Origin: SIG510 sp045540975
Lineage (GTDB): Bacteria; Bacillota; Clostridia; Oscillospirales; JAAYXM01
DNA: 36,080 nt
Assembly: GCA_045540975.1 (NCBI GenBank)
Contig: JAZQIE010000023.1
Coordinates: 1 to 36,080 of the forward strand
Direction: 5' to 3'
This document shows, in pieces, positions 8,321 to 15,845 of this stretch. Under the pieces are notes generated by a model. The model saw nothing but the letters and a program-made list of their open reading frames with translations. It had not been told where the DNA came from and did no database searches. Position numbers and translations under genes: made by a program. Each line of letters begins with the position of its first letter. Position 1 is the stretch's first letter.

Positions 8321-9076
8321 ATGAAACGGTTTTGGATGCTTTTGGCACTTTGTCTTCTTTGCGGATGCACGAAAACGGAAGTCGAAAACGAACTTCCGCG
8401 GATGGTGTATACAGACGGAACGCTGTATGCGGACAGCGGTCGCGTGAGCGAGAATACACCGCGCTGCGGCGTGATGGACGGAGAAATCACCACACAAGTG
8501 GAACAAAATGAAATCCCGACCCACGAGGGCGAAGCGAATTTCGATGCGGACTTCGGCTATCAGCTTGGCAGGACTCCCAATACGATCGAACTCAATTTGG
8601 ACGGGGAGTGGCGCATTTTTTACAATGTGTCAAAACCGCCCGAGATGAGAGTGCTTCACGGGGAGGAGAGTTTCCCGAGTATGCGCGGCGGGTTTTCTTG
8701 GACGGGGATTGCAAAAAACGGAAAAAGCCAAACCGTGATTGCGGATGCGCTGCACACCTTAGAGTGCAAGGATCTCATCCCGATCCTCACCCTGCGGCCG
8801 ACACAGTATTCAAGCGTTCAGCCAAACTTACTGTATTTGGAGTTTGACCTTCCGCCCGATCATATTACCGCGCGGTGCTGGACGCCCGCGGATTGGGGGA
8901 ATCCCTCCGCAGAGGCTGACCCCGTTACGGTTACGGACTCGACCATACCGGCAAGTGAGAACGGCATTTATGAAATCACCGCGCAGTGGGATTTGGAACA
9001 CGGTTTTGGCGGTGAGGTGACCTATGCATTTTGCACCCGCGCCCCCAAACTCTGCGGCTATCCGACAAAAGAATAA
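8321..9076 (+). CDS. putative lipoprotein
   Basis: A 251-residue exported protein. The N-terminus has a short basic head, a hydrophobic core and the lipobox L-C-G-C with the modified cysteine at about residue 16, so it should be anchored on the outer face of the membrane. The next part (about 28-90) has VYTDGTLYADSGR and RCGVMDGEIT, a pattern I associate with small Clostridia lipoproteins of unknown role; the rest (about 90-251) is unrecognised and rich in beta-type segments. AAAAGGAGG precedes the ATG. With 53 bases and no terminator after the sdpI-like gene, it may be the third gene of that operon, which would hint at envelope stress or toxin defence. It ends at a strong terminator. Confidence 0.8.
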   Translation: MKRFWMLLALCLLCGCTKTEVENELPRMVYTDGTLYADSGRVSENTPRCGVMDGEITTQVEQNEIPTHEGEANFDADFGYQLGRTPNTIELNLDGEWRIFYNVSKPPEMRVLHGEESFPSMRGGFSWTGIAKNGKSQTVIADALHTLECKDLIPILTLRPTQYSSVQPNLLYLEFDLPPDHITARCWTPADWGNPSAEADPVTVTDSTIPASENGIYEITAQWDLEHGFGGEVTYAFCTRAPKLCGYPTKE

Positions 9077-9081
9077 TGTGT

Positions 9082-9120
9082 TCTCCCCATTCCTTTTGGA
9101 GTGGGGAGATTTTTGTTTTT
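9082..9120 (+). terminator. terminator after the lipoprotein gene
   Basis: A 12-bp stem (9082-9093 with 9098-9109, one G-T pair, TTTT loop) is followed by a T-rich tract. It isolates the blaI-like promoter from upstream transcription. Confidence 0.9.
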
Positions 9121-9141
9121 GAAAAAATTTTCAAAAAGCTA

Positions 9142-9170
9142 TTGACAACACGACAAGTGTCGTATATAGT
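9142..9170 (+). promoter_or_regulatory. promoter of the blaI/blaR1-like operon
   Basis: A -35 TTGACA (9142-9147), 17 bases, and -10 TATAGT (9165-9170). Operator 1 lies inside the spacer. Confidence 0.8.
9150..9163 (+). promoter_or_regulatory. BlaI-type operator 1
   Basis: ACGACA-AG-TGTCGT, a dyad with 6-base arms that resembles the ACGACA/TGTCGT half sites of bla/mec operators. It sits between the -35 and -10 boxes, so a bound repressor would exclude RNA polymerase. Confidence 0.75.
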
Positions 9171-9181
9171 ATAATTGTAAT

Positions 9182-9195
9182 ACGACAGATGTCGT
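9182..9195 (+). promoter_or_regulatory. BlaI-type operator 2
   Basis: ACGACA-GA-TGTCGT, the same arms as operator 1 and 32 bases downstream (about three helical turns), covering the start of the transcript. The dyad contains an ATG at 9189 that would open the frame early; the real start is at 9216. Confidence 0.75.
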
Positions 9196-9215
9196 TAGAA
9201 AGAGAGGTACCAATC

Positions 9216-9602
9216 ATGAAGCAATTTGATAAGAGACTTCCGGACGCGGAACTCGAAATCATGAAGGTGATTTGGCATAATCCAACACCGATTTCCACAA
9301 GTGAGGTGAAGCATATCATTGATGAAGAAGGGATAAACGATTGGACACAGCAAACCGTGCAAACACTGTTAAATCGCTTGATTGCGAAAGGATTTATCGA
9401 AAAGGGGAAACGAGGGAAAGAGTATTTGTATACTCCGCTGGTGTCCGAGAGTGATTACATCAGTTATGAGAGCAAGATGTTTTTGAAAAAGGTACACGGT
9501 AATTCGGTTACCAGTTTCATTCGTGCATTATTCGACGGAAAGAATATGAGTGCGGAAGAAATTGAAAAACTGGAAGCAATGTTTCGGGAAATGCAGAAAT
9601 GA
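9216..9602 (+). CDS. BlaI/MecI/CopY-family repressor
   Basis: A 128-residue winged-helix repressor. The N-terminal domain (about 5-75) shows LPDAELEIMKVIWHN, then WTQQTVQTLLNRLIAKGFI for the recognition helix and a wing ending EYLYTPLVSE. A C-terminal helical dimerisation region follows. Family members bind operator dyads as dimers and are cut by the partner membrane protease. The ATG at 9216 is chosen because GAAAGAGAGG lies just upstream and operator 2 covers the earlier ATG. The stop overlaps the protease gene by four bases (ATGA). Confidence 0.93.
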   Translation: MKQFDKRLPDAELEIMKVIWHNPTPISTSEVKHIIDEEGINDWTQQTVQTLLNRLIAKGFIEKGKRGKEYLYTPLVSESDYISYESKMFLKKVHGNSVTSFIRALFDGKNMSAEEIEKLEAMFREMQK

Positions 9603-11428
9603 TTGAGTTGATTAAAGAATGCTTTTGGCAAGCGGTGATTTCTTCGTTTAAGGCGGCTCTTGTCGTGGGAATCCTCTTTTTGCTGACAAAACCAATCGAA
9701 AACAGATACCGTGCCGGGTTTCGGTATTATTCATGGCTTGCGGTTATGCTCATTTTTTTGCTCCCGATTCAAAGTATTGGAATACGACATGAGATTGAAA
9801 TTCCTCGTTACCAAACTGAGGCAACGGAGATAACGGAACAACATACGCCCTTGGAGATGACCGACATGGTCATAGAGGAATCACATGAGACTGTGGGATT
9901 GCCGCAAAGGGCAAAACCGGACATTGTGTTCTTGGTGGCGTTGGTTTGGATGGTTGGAGCAGCTTTGTATGTTTCGATCCATATCAAACGGTATTACGAT
10001 TTCAAAAAAATGGTAATACGGACAGCCCGCCCACTCACGGAAGCGCGAGTGAAAGCAATTCTCGGGGAAGAACAGACACGGTTGGGTGTGAGAAAACGCC
10101 CCATTGTAAGAATTTCTCCAATCGCAGACACGCCGCTTTTGACAGGGATATTTCGTGCGATGTTGATTTTACCAAGTCGGGATTATACCGATGACGAGTT
10201 GCATCTCATTCTGCGTCATGAGCTGATTCATTATAAGCGCAGTGATATTCTGTATCAATGCTTGACCTTGTTGTTTCTCTCGCTGCATTGGTTTAATCCG
10301 TTTGCACATTGGATGGCGCGCGCCATCGAAATCGATGGTGAAACTTCCTGTGATGAGGCAGTGCTCGATCATGAGCCGTATGAGACCAGAGTGTTTTACG
10401 GGGAAATGCTGATAAGATTCTTAAAAAGTCAGACTCAAAAGAAGTCTTATTTGACAACCACATTTTTCGGAGGTGAAACAGCAATGAAAAAAAGACTTAC
10501 ATTGATTGCAAGCAAACAGAAACGAAAAAAAGGAGTTGCGGCAATGGCGGTTTTGGCCGCAATGACAATTCTGCTTTCTTTGACTGCTGCCGCAAGTACT
10601 GTCGAGATTGTTGACAGCAGGGAGATGGTGAAAAACAGTTCAAACCGTGAAAACACAGTTATCATGGATACAAAAGACGGATATGATGTGTTTATCGGGT
10701 GTGAGCCTGTTCGGGAATCTGATGGAACTGTCAGCGTTCCGTTGAAATCGTTTTTGGTTTTTATCGATTACACGTTTGTATCCGAGGATGCAGAAACGGT
10801 TGTTATTTCAAACGGCAATCGGGAGATTCGGTTGTCGATAAACTCAAAAACAGCGGCGGTGGACGGTAAAACTCTTATCCTCATAAAAGACTTTGTATGT
10901 GAGGACGATGAATACTATCTGCCATTGGAGGACATTGAAACGCTGTTCTCCTATCGAGTCTCCTATGACCCGCAGAAAAACAACGTTGTTTTGACTGTGA
11001 CCGATGAAACACCCGAGGCGGTGAAGAAAATAGTGCCACCGACCGTGCGACCGGAAGACTCCGTTAAACCTATGAAAGTTACGGTCTTGACACAAGAAAA
11101 CACACCGAGTATTTTCGTTGAAGATAGTCTTGTGACCTTCACGGATGCGCTACCGTTTATTGACGAAGCGGGCAGAACGCAAGTCCCGGTCAGAAGATTT
11201 GCAGAGACTCTGAACTGTCAAGTGACTTGGAATCCGCAGACACGAGGAGTTACGATTATCGCTGATGACGGTACTGTTATTACAACAAAAATCGGGGATA
11301 AGACTCTTTTTGTCGGTGGAAACAGGATTGAAATGGATACCACGGCAAGAATCGTCGGGAACAGGACATATCTGCCGCTGAGATTCTTATCGGAAGCATT
11401 GCGATTCAATGTCTTTTGGGAATCGTGA
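9599..11428 (+). CDS. BlaR1-like M56 protease with CAO-N-like sensor
   Basis: A 609-residue integral membrane metalloprotease of family M56. The N-terminal half has membrane spans near 12-30, 43-60, 108-128 and 219-235 and the zinc motif HELIH at 207-211, followed by the SCDEAVLDH segment that usually supplies the third ligand. A further span at about 314-334 leads to an extracytoplasmic region. Unlike true BlaR1 or MecR1, this region is not a penicillin-binding sensor: it contains two repeats resembling the copper amine oxidase N-terminal domain (PF07833-like; VSVPLKSFL...YLPLEDIETLF and TQVPVRRFAETL...YLPLRFLSEAL). The predicted logic is signal outside, protease activation inside, and cleavage of the upstream BlaI-like repressor. 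The inducer is unknown; a cell-wall or surface ligand is a guess. Confidence 0.9.
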   Translation: MIELIKECFWQAVISSFKAALVVGILFLLTKPIENRYRAGFRYYSWLAVMLIFLLPIQSIGIRHEIEIPRYQTEATEITEQHTPLEMTDMVIEESHETVGLPQRAKPDIVFLVALVWMVGAALYVSIHIKRYYDFKKMVIRTARPLTEARVKAILGEEQTRLGVRKRPIVRISPIADTPLLTGIFRAMLILPSRDYTDDELHLILRHELIHYKRSDILYQCLTLLFLSLHWFNPFAHWMARAIEIDGETSCDEAVLDHEPYETRVFYGEMLIRFLKSQTQKKSYLTTTFFGGETAMKKRLTLIASKQKRKKGVAAMAVLAAMTILLSLTAAASTVEIVDSREMVKNSSNRENTVIMDTKDGYDVFIGCEPVRESDGTVSVPLKSFLVFIDYTFVSEDAETVVISNGNREIRLSINSKTAAVDGKTLILIKDFVCEDDEYYLPLEDIETLFSYRVSYDPQKNNVVLTVTDETPEAVKKIVPPTVRPEDSVKPMKVTVLTQENTPSIFVEDSLVTFTDALPFIDEAGRTQVPVRRFAETLNCQVTWNPQTRGVTIIADDGTVITTKIGDKTLFVGGNRIEMDTTARIVGNRTYLPLRFLSEALRFNVFWES

Positions 11429-11444
11429 GAAAGAGGCACCACCC

Positions 11445-11594
11445 GTGTCGGTATGGTCGATATGGATTGATGAAGAAAAACGGGTGATTTCCGTTAAGGA
11501 GACCTTGCACGGAAAAGAACTGTGTTTTGAAACTGTGGAAGACGGCATGAAAACAGTTGCCGACCTTGTTCTGATTGGATATAGAATCGGCTAA
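11445..11594 (+). CDS. small protein after the blaR1-like gene
   Basis: A possible 49-residue protein starting at GTG 11445, with GAGAAAGAGG eight bases upstream, 16 bases after the protease stop. An ATG at 11409 in the same frame lies inside the protease gene and lacks a ribosome site. The product is charged, starts with WSIWIDEEKRVISVKE and ends LVLIGYRIG. It resembles short proteins of unknown function that I have seen in Clostridia (hydrophobic start, GYRI-type end). The terminator follows its stop closely, which supports it as the last gene of this unit. The reading frame could still be chance. Confidence 0.5.
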   Translation: MSVWSIWIDEEKRVISVKETLHGKELCFETVEDGMKTVADLVLIGYRIG

Positions 11595-11635
11595 GTAAAA
11601 AAGAACGGAGGCGAAAGCCTCCGTTCTTAATTTTT
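11595..11635. terminator. bidirectional terminator
   Basis: A perfect 12-bp stem (11601-11612 with 11617-11628) closes a GAAA tetraloop. A-rich sequence lies on the left and TTTTT on the right, so it can end both the rightward blaIR unit and the leftward sugar-metabolism unit that stops at 11638. Confidence 0.92.
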
Positions 11636-11637
11636 GT

Positions 11638-12525
11638 TTAGAGTTCGATTTCTTCTGCGACTGCCTTGAAGTAAGCAAGGTCCTGACGTGCAAACCATTC
11701 ACGGTCGCCGCCGCGCGGAGCCTCGATACCGATCGGGCCTGCAAAACCGAGTTCCTTGACCGCCTTTAAGTACTGGCGGTGGTTGATTTCGCCTTCCGCA
11801 AGGGAGGTGGGGATACGGTTGTACCCGCCGATGCCGATGGAGTTCTTCAGATGCATATAGAAGAGCTTATCGCCATAGAGCTTCACGGTATCTGCCGGGG
11901 AGGGGACTTTGGTCATGTAAATGGTGTTGCCGTAGTCCATGTTCACGCCGACTGCCGGGCTGTCGATCAAATCGACCAGCTTCTTTGCGGTATCGGGACG
12001 GTCATGCAGGTAGTTCATATGAGTCTCGAATGCGAGCTTGATGCCTGCTTTTTCCATTTCCTTACCGACCTGCTGATAGGAATCAACCGTGTTGTCCCAA
12101 TCCGCATCGGTTGCGAAACGGCTGCCGCCGAAGTCATAGCAGCCTGCCGGGATTCTGCCGTCAGCCGGGACGATGAGGTCACCGAAGACGTTGAAGAGGC
12201 ATGCACCGGTGACATCTTGCGCGCGCTTGTAGAACTCGATCGCACCCTTGATGCCTGCCGCACGCTTTTCAGCGTCGGTGCTTCCGCAATCGGAAATGCC
12301 CTTGCCGAAGAGCACGTGCTTGAGGCCGTACTTCTTCTTTGCCGCTGCGATTTCTGCCAGATACTCATCCACGGTGCCGGTGTAGTTTGCCGGGCAGTAG
12401 CCGCGGAATTCGATTCCGTCATAACCCCATTCGACCGCTTTTTTCACGATGGTGTCGATGTCGTGACCGAGAACGATCCAATCGATTTCCATGAAGTTGA
12501 TATGTAAGATAATCGGATTTTTCAT
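11638..12525 (-). CDS. sugar phosphate isomerase/epimerase family TIM barrel
   Basis: A 295-residue protein of the xylose-isomerase-like/AP-endonuclease-2 barrel family, which isomerises or epimerises keto sugars, inositols and related compounds with a divalent metal. The four expected metal-site residues appear in order: Glu in LAFETHMNY, Asp in VNMDYGN, His in FYMHLKN and Glu in IGIEAPRG. The opening YDGIEFRGYCP is the usual second strand. The start ATG at 12525 follows GCGAGGAAAC. It is the third gene of the minus-strand unit, 15 bases after the dehydrogenase. Possible activities include keto-sugar or inosose isomerase or epimerase; the exact substrate cannot be told from sequence. Confidence 0.88.
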   Translation of the reverse strand: MKNPIILHINFMEIDWIVLGHDIDTIVKKAVEWGYDGIEFRGYCPANYTGTVDEYLAEIAAAKKKYGLKHVLFGKGISDCGSTDAEKRAAGIKGAIEFYKRAQDVTGACLFNVFGDLIVPADGRIPAGCYDFGGSRFATDADWDNTVDSYQQVGKEMEKAGIKLAFETHMNYLHDRPDTAKKLVDLIDSPAVGVNMDYGNTIYMTKVPSPADTVKLYGDKLFYMHLKNSIGIGGYNRIPTSLAEGEINHRQYLKAVKELGFAGPIGIEAPRGGDREWFARQDLAYFKAVAEEIEL

Positions 12526-12540
12526 TGCTGTTTCCTCGCT

Positions 12541-13575
12541 TTACTTGGACAGGATAACCGGCTTGCCGGTCTTGGAGGATTCGTAAATCGCAAGGATTAA
12601 CTCAACCGGCTTTCTGCCGTCATGCTGAGTAATCATCGGAGCACGGTCCTCACGGATTGCATCTACCATATCCTGCAGCTGACGGACATGACCTGCGATG
12701 CTGAAGTTGGTCGGGTCTGCCGCGGTGCTGCCGGTGCGGTTGTTCTGCGCAAGCTCTTCCGGAATCGCCATGTTCGGGCATTCCCAAGAGGTGACAGAGT
12801 CTTCGGTGAGCACGATGGTGCCCTCACTGCCGCAAATTTCAAGGACACGGTCGGAACCCGGAGCGATTGAGGTGGTGCCGACAATCTGACCGAGTGCGCC
12901 GTTTTCGAATTCCAAAACCGCAACCGCGGTGTCTTCGACTTCGATGTTACGGACCAAGGTGCGTGCGATACCCGAGACCGATTTGATCGGACCCATGACG
13001 TACTGGAGAATGTCGATACCGTGGATACCCTGATTCATCAGCGCACCGCCGCCGTCCATCTTCCAAGTGCCGCGCCAGCCGCCCTTGTCGTAATATTCCT
13101 GAGAGCGGAAGAACTTCATGCTGAGGTCCGCAACCACGATTTTGCCGAGTGCACCGGAATCAACAGCTTTCTTGAGCGCCTGAACCGCTGCGGAGAAACG
13201 GAGCTGAGAAACAACACCGAGCTTGACGTTGTTCTTCTCAAATGCTTCCACCAAATCGGCAATTTCTTCATGGGTGAGTGCCATGGGTTTTTCGACCACA
13301 GCGTGTTTGCCTGCGTTTGCCGCCGCGATTGCGAGCGGAGCGTGAAGACCGCTCGGGGTACAGATGCAGACACAATCGATTTCCGCATCCGCGAGGAGTG
13401 CTTCCGCGCTCTCATACGCCTTCACACCGCGCTTTTCCGCAAATGCAATGCGAGCAGGCTCGTAAACGTCGGTCACGCCAACTAAGGTAGCACCTTCAAT
13501 CTCTGCAATCGCATCCGCGTGCCAGTTGGAGATGGTGCCGCAACCGATAATACCAAAACGAATTTCTTTTTTCAA
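12541..13575 (-). CDS. Gfo/Idh/MocA family oxidoreductase
   Basis: A 344-residue NAD(P)-dependent dehydrogenase. The N-terminal Rossmann fold opens with FGIIGCGTISNWH, and the family lysine motif VVEKPMALT is at about 93-101 (K96). The C-terminal alpha/beta domain contains MDGGGALMNQGIHGIDIL with the conserved catalytic-region His. Such enzymes oxidise sugar or cyclitol hydroxyls, often at C3, or reduce the ketone. The frame begins with TTG at 13575 (no ATG fits), with AAGGAGAGC 6 bases before it. It lies 16 bases after the aminotransferase and 15 before the isomerase gene, so the three form one operon. Confidence 0.92.
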   Translation of the reverse strand: MKKEIRFGIIGCGTISNWHADAIAEIEGATLVGVTDVYEPARIAFAEKRGVKAYESAEALLADAEIDCVCICTPSGLHAPLAIAAANAGKHAVVEKPMALTHEEIADLVEAFEKNNVKLGVVSQLRFSAAVQALKKAVDSGALGKIVVADLSMKFFRSQEYYDKGGWRGTWKMDGGGALMNQGIHGIDILQYVMGPIKSVSGIARTLVRNIEVEDTAVAVLEFENGALGQIVGTTSIAPGSDRVLEICGSEGTIVLTEDSVTSWECPNMAIPEELAQNNRTGSTAADPTNFSIAGHVRQLQDMVDAIREDRAPMITQHDGRKPVELILAIYESSKTGKPVILSK

Positions 13576-13591
13576 TGGAGTGCTCTCCTTC

Positions 13592-14848
13592 TTACAAAAT
13601 TTCTGCCGCTACCTTGTGGAATGCTGCGATGTAGTCCTTGCATTCCTGCTCGGTGTGTTCCGGACCGATTGCGACCCATGCATGGCGAGCCATCAAGTCG
13701 GCGGTCTTCGGGCACATATCAGGAGTGTAGACGATTTCTTCGTCGAACTGATTGAAGGGGAAGCCGGTACGGTTGGAAACGCGCTTCTGCATGAGCTGCG
13801 GAACCATGTAGATAGGCTCGGAGTTGTACAGGCAAGAGAGCGGAGTGCCTTCTGCTTCCATAGCAGCAACAAATGCCTTCTTTTTCTCAACGGTTTCAAA
13901 CATGATAATCAAGGAGTTGCCGCAAACACCGTCCGGATCGTTTTCTGTTGCAAATTGGATGCCCTTGATGTCCTTGATGCCGTCCTGAATCATGCGCATG
14001 TTCTTACGCATCTTTGCGATGATGGAATCGAGCTTCTTAATCTGTGCGCAAGCGACCGCGCCGGAAAGCTCACTCATACGGTAGTCCGCACCGAGGAAGA
14101 TGTCAGCCTCTTCGTTGACGTTCAAGAAGCCTTCTTTTTCGCGGAACATACCCTGGTCATGGTAACGAACAGCACGCTCATAGAGCTTCGGATCATTGGT
14201 GGTCACGCAACCGCCTTCACCGGAGGAGAGGATTTTGTTGATCTGCAGGGAGAAGCAGCCCAGATCACCGAAGGTGCCCTGGCACTTGCCGTGGAACGAT
14301 GCGCCCATGGACTGTGCGATATCTTCGATGACGATGAGGTTGTATTTCTTTGCTTCTTCCATGATGCGGTCCATACGGCACGGATAACCGAGGATTGCAA
14401 CCGGGATGATTGCCTTGACGTTCGGATCGATGCAGTCTTTAATCTTATCCGGATCCATAGTGAAGCTTTCGTCAATGTCGCAGAAAACAGGAACAGCACC
14501 GACCGCGACAACCGCACCCGGAGTTGCAATAAAGGTACAAGCCGGAACAATGACCTTATCGCCCGGACCGATGCCTGCTGCATGCAGAGCAACGATCAGG
14601 GAAGCGGTACCCGAGGTGACCGCGACACAGTGGTTTGCACCGAGACGCTTTGCGGTGTCGGTCTCAAACTGCTTGACCTTCATGAGCGGCTGCTGCGGGC
14701 CGTAGTAACGGAACAGGGTCTGGGAAGCCAAAACTTCCAGAACTTCCTTTTCCTCTTCTTTTCCCATCGAGGTTGCACCCGGATAGTTCGGGGGCATCTG
14801 GATGCTGCGAATCGGGGTACCACCGTTGATTGCGAGTTTTTCAGACAT
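13592..14848 (-). CDS. DegT/DnrJ/EryC1/StrS family PLP aminotransferase
   Basis: A 418-residue fold-type I PLP enzyme. It opens with KLAINGGTPIR, typical of a DegT subgroup, and shows TSGTASLIVAL (phosphate binding), Asp in IEDIAQSMGA (about D176, contacts the PLP nitrogen) and the Schiff-base lysine in LQINKILSSGEGG (K205). These enzymes transfer an amino group between glutamate or glutamine and a keto sugar or keto cyclitol. The ATG at 14848 is preferred because GGAGG lies 8 bases upstream; an ATG at 14863 would overlap that site. It is first in the minus-strand operon. With a dehydrogenase and an isomerase it could build or break down an amino sugar or aminocyclitol; the direction is unknown. 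Confidence 0.92.
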   Translation of the reverse strand: MSEKLAINGGTPIRSIQMPPNYPGATSMGKEEEKEVLEVLASQTLFRYYGPQQPLMKVKQFETDTAKRLGANHCVAVTSGTASLIVALHAAGIGPGDKVIVPACTFIATPGAVVAVGAVPVFCDIDESFTMDPDKIKDCIDPNVKAIIPVAILGYPCRMDRIMEEAKKYNLIVIEDIAQSMGASFHGKCQGTFGDLGCFSLQINKILSSGEGGCVTTNDPKLYERAVRYHDQGMFREKEGFLNVNEEADIFLGADYRMSELSGAVACAQIKKLDSIIAKMRKNMRMIQDGIKDIKGIQFATENDPDGVCGNSLIIMFETVEKKKAFVAAMEAEGTPLSCLYNSEPIYMVPQLMQKRVSNRTGFPFNQFDEEIVYTPDMCPKTADLMARHAWVAIGPEHTEQECKDYIAAFHKVAAEIL

Positions 14849-14862
14849 AAAAAATACCTCCA

Positions 14863-14887
14863 TTGTAATGTGATAAATACATTATAA
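14863..14887 (-). promoter_or_regulatory. candidate operator over the aminotransferase promoter
   Basis: TTGTAATGT-N7-ACATTATAA, an inverted repeat with 8 of 9 arm positions paired, covers the -10 box (14881-14886) and the predicted start. No regulator gene is adjacent, so the binding protein is unknown. Confidence 0.4.
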
Positions 14888-14909
14888 TACTTTATTGTTA
14901 TCATATCAA
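14881..14909 (-). promoter_or_regulatory. promoter of the minus-strand aminotransferase operon
   Basis: On the minus strand, -35 TTGATA (14909-14904), 17 bases, and -10 TATAAT (14886-14881). Confidence 0.75.
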
Positions 14910-15026
14910 TAGATTTTTACGATTTCTCCACTTTTTGAACTTATTGCTTGATGAATTCTGCAAGAAAGAAAAACAGAGGATATGCAAAGTTTTTTGCAAA
15001 ATACGCAAACAAAGTATTTCCTCGTA

Positions 15027-15035
15027 TGTTAGAAT
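15027..15035 (+). promoter_or_regulatory. possible promoter of the amidohydrolase pair
   Basis: An extended -10 element TGT-TAGAAT (15027-15035) lies 51 bases before the first gene. There is no recognisable -35 box. GCAAA repeats three times just upstream (near 14983, 14995 and 15005), which may be activator contacts or chance in AT-rich DNA. Confidence 0.35.
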
Positions 15036-15086
15036 GGAAACAAGATAAAACACGGAATTTTGTCGATGTTTGAAAGGATGGAAACC

Positions 15087-15845
15087 ATGTTACGTTTCTA
15101 TGACAGCGAGGCGTCGTTTGGACGCCGCAATGTAGTTCTTCCGGGCTCGTTCTGGAAGAAGGAAGACTTGCTTGCGCAAATGGACCGTTGCGGGATTGAG
15201 CGTGCATTGGTGCGCCATGCGGTCGCGGCGGAGCTGGACCCCATGGTCGGCAATCAAATGCTGATGGAGGAAATTGCGGATACTCCGAATTTGACTCCGC
15301 TTTGGACGGTACAGCCGCACCACACGGGCGAGTTCTGGGAGCCGAAGGAACTCCTTTCCAAGATGGAGGCAAACGACGTACGCGCGGTGACCATGTTCGG
15401 ATATGCGGGTGACCAGAATTTTATCACAAGTGAATGGAATTGCGGCGCGCTCTATGATGCATTGGAGGATGTGCGGATTCCGCTTTTTATCGGCTTGGTT
15501 CAAATCACCGGGGGATACGAAGGCTTGCAGAAGATTTTGAAGGCACATCCCAAGCTTCCGATTGTTCTTTCCGGTGTGACTTACCGTGATGCGAGAAACC
15601 TCTACGCACTGCTCGACCGATATTCCAACCTGCATATCACAAGCGCGGGCTGGAAGGCAATGGACGGCATCGAAGATGTGTGCGCAAAATTCGGTGCGGA
15701 GCGGATTCTGTTTGGCAGCAGCCTGCCGTACGGTGCGGGCGGTGCCGCAATCGCAACCGTTACCTATGCAAATATCTCGGACGAAGAAAAGCAGCTCATT
15801 GCATCCGAGAATTTGGAGCGTTTGTTGGGAGGTGTCAAGCTGTGA
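15087..15845 (+). CDS. amidohydrolase-like protein lacking metal ligands
   Basis: A 252-residue protein that resembles the PF04909-type amidohydrolase barrel and its neighbour, with shared landmarks such as RILFGSSLPYG against KILFGTDMPFY, and NLERLL at the end. It lacks the metal site: the N-terminal D-x-H-x-H-x-G is replaced by DSEASFG (residues 6-12), and the Asp of GTD-x-P is Ser (GSSLP). It is therefore probably not a hydrolase in its own right; a regulatory or heteromeric partner is possible. ATG 15087 is chosen because GAAAGG lies at a suitable distance; ATG 15066, TTG 15060 and ATG 15078 have none. It overlaps the next gene by four bases (GTGA). Confidence 0.82.
   Translation: MLRFYDSEASFGRRNVVLPGSFWKKEDLLAQMDRCGIERALVRHAVAAELDPMVGNQMLMEEIADTPNLTPLWTVQPHHTGEFWEPKELLSKMEANDVRAVTMFGYAGDQNFITSEWNCGALYDALEDVRIPLFIGLVQITGGYEGLQKILKAHPKLPIVLSGVTYRDARNLYALLDRYSNLHITSAGWKAMDGIEDVCAKFGAERILFGSSLPYGAGGAAIATVTYANISDEEKQLIASENLERLLGGVKL

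Noticed and set aside
9599..11428. Beta-lactam resistance regulator (mecR1/blaR1)
   Set aside because: The sensor part lacks penicillin-binding motifs and no lactamase or PBP2a gene is linked.
13526..14887. 453-residue plus-strand frame opposite the DegT aminotransferase
   Set aside because: Antisense shadow; the minus-strand gene has PLP motifs, a ribosome site and a promoter.
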